Assembly (NCBI GenBank): GCA_050014815.1
Contig: JBEKCP010000247.1
Location: forward strand, 1 to 8,328
Origin: JBEKCP01 sp050014815
Lineage (GTDB): Bacteria > Planctomycetota > Planctomycetia > Pirellulales > Thermoguttaceae
Length of the DNA stretch: 8,328 bases
Direction: 5' to 3'
In this document: piece by piece, positions 8,313-8,328 of the stretch
How positions within the stretch are numbered: position 1 is the stretch's first letter
Layout of the letters: every line of letters begins with the position of its first letter
Program-made: the position numbers and the translations under genes
The notes under the pieces: generated by a model
The model's database searches: none
The model's input: the letters and a program-made list of their open reading frames with translations, nothing else
Told to the model about the DNA's origin: nothing

Positions 8313-8328
8313 ATGAAACGCGATACGA
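8313..8328 (+). CDS. Start of a further gene, cut by window edge
   Basis: An ATG at 8313 is preceded by GGGAG (8301-8305) at a 7-base spacing and opens a frame reading MKRDT to the end of the window. It is on the same strand as the GH28-like gene, 174 bases after it. A Lys-Arg start would suit a signal peptide, but five residues are too few to name a product. Confidence 0.5.

Overview
The window is GC-rich DNA and most likely comes from a member of the Planctomycetota, perhaps of the order Pirellulales. Four things point there: an RpoC with a long Gram-negative-type insertion in the trigger loop; a Tat-signal enzyme beginning with an RREFLK motif; a secreted carbohydrate-degradation cluster; and intergenic palindromes of kinds I recall as common in that phylum. 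The phylum call rests on recollection and pattern, not on a search.

Layout. Positions 1-3450 are the 3' four-fifths of rpoC (+), cut by the window's left edge. rpsL (3542-3910) and rpsG (4012-4482) follow on the same strand, so this is an rpoC-rpsL-rpsG (str-type) locus. fusA and tuf, the usual next genes, do not follow. Instead a convergent two-gene operon on the minus strand ends just after rpsG. Its first gene (6367 to 5459) encodes a secreted xylose-isomerase/AP-endonuclease-2-like TIM barrel. Its second (5431 to 4565) encodes a Tat-exported aldo/keto-reductase-like TIM barrel. Divergent from it is a secreted GH28-type right-handed beta-helix protein (6582-8138, +). A further + strand gene begins at 8313 and is cut by the right edge.

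How the genes work together. The left half is core transcription and translation machinery. The right half looks like an accessory module for sugars or pectin-like glycans outside the cytoplasm: a beta-helix glycan-active protein and two exported TIM-barrel proteins, expressed from divergent promoters in the 6368-6581 gap. The two TIM barrels and the GH28-like protein all depart from the textbook active-site motifs of their superfamilies, so exact substrates cannot be read from sequence.

The most unusual feature is the non-coding DNA. Four consecutive intergenic gaps each carry a different palindromic element: a GGGATTR-repeat inverted pair between rpsL and rpsG; a 23-bp-arm hairpin between the convergent genes, whose arm supplies a stop codon; a perfect 26-bp-arm double palindrome in the divergent promoter region; and a GGGACTGTCCC-bounded hairpin before the last gene. 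Another notable point is arginine at S12 position 88, a change known to give streptomycin resistance in other bacteria.
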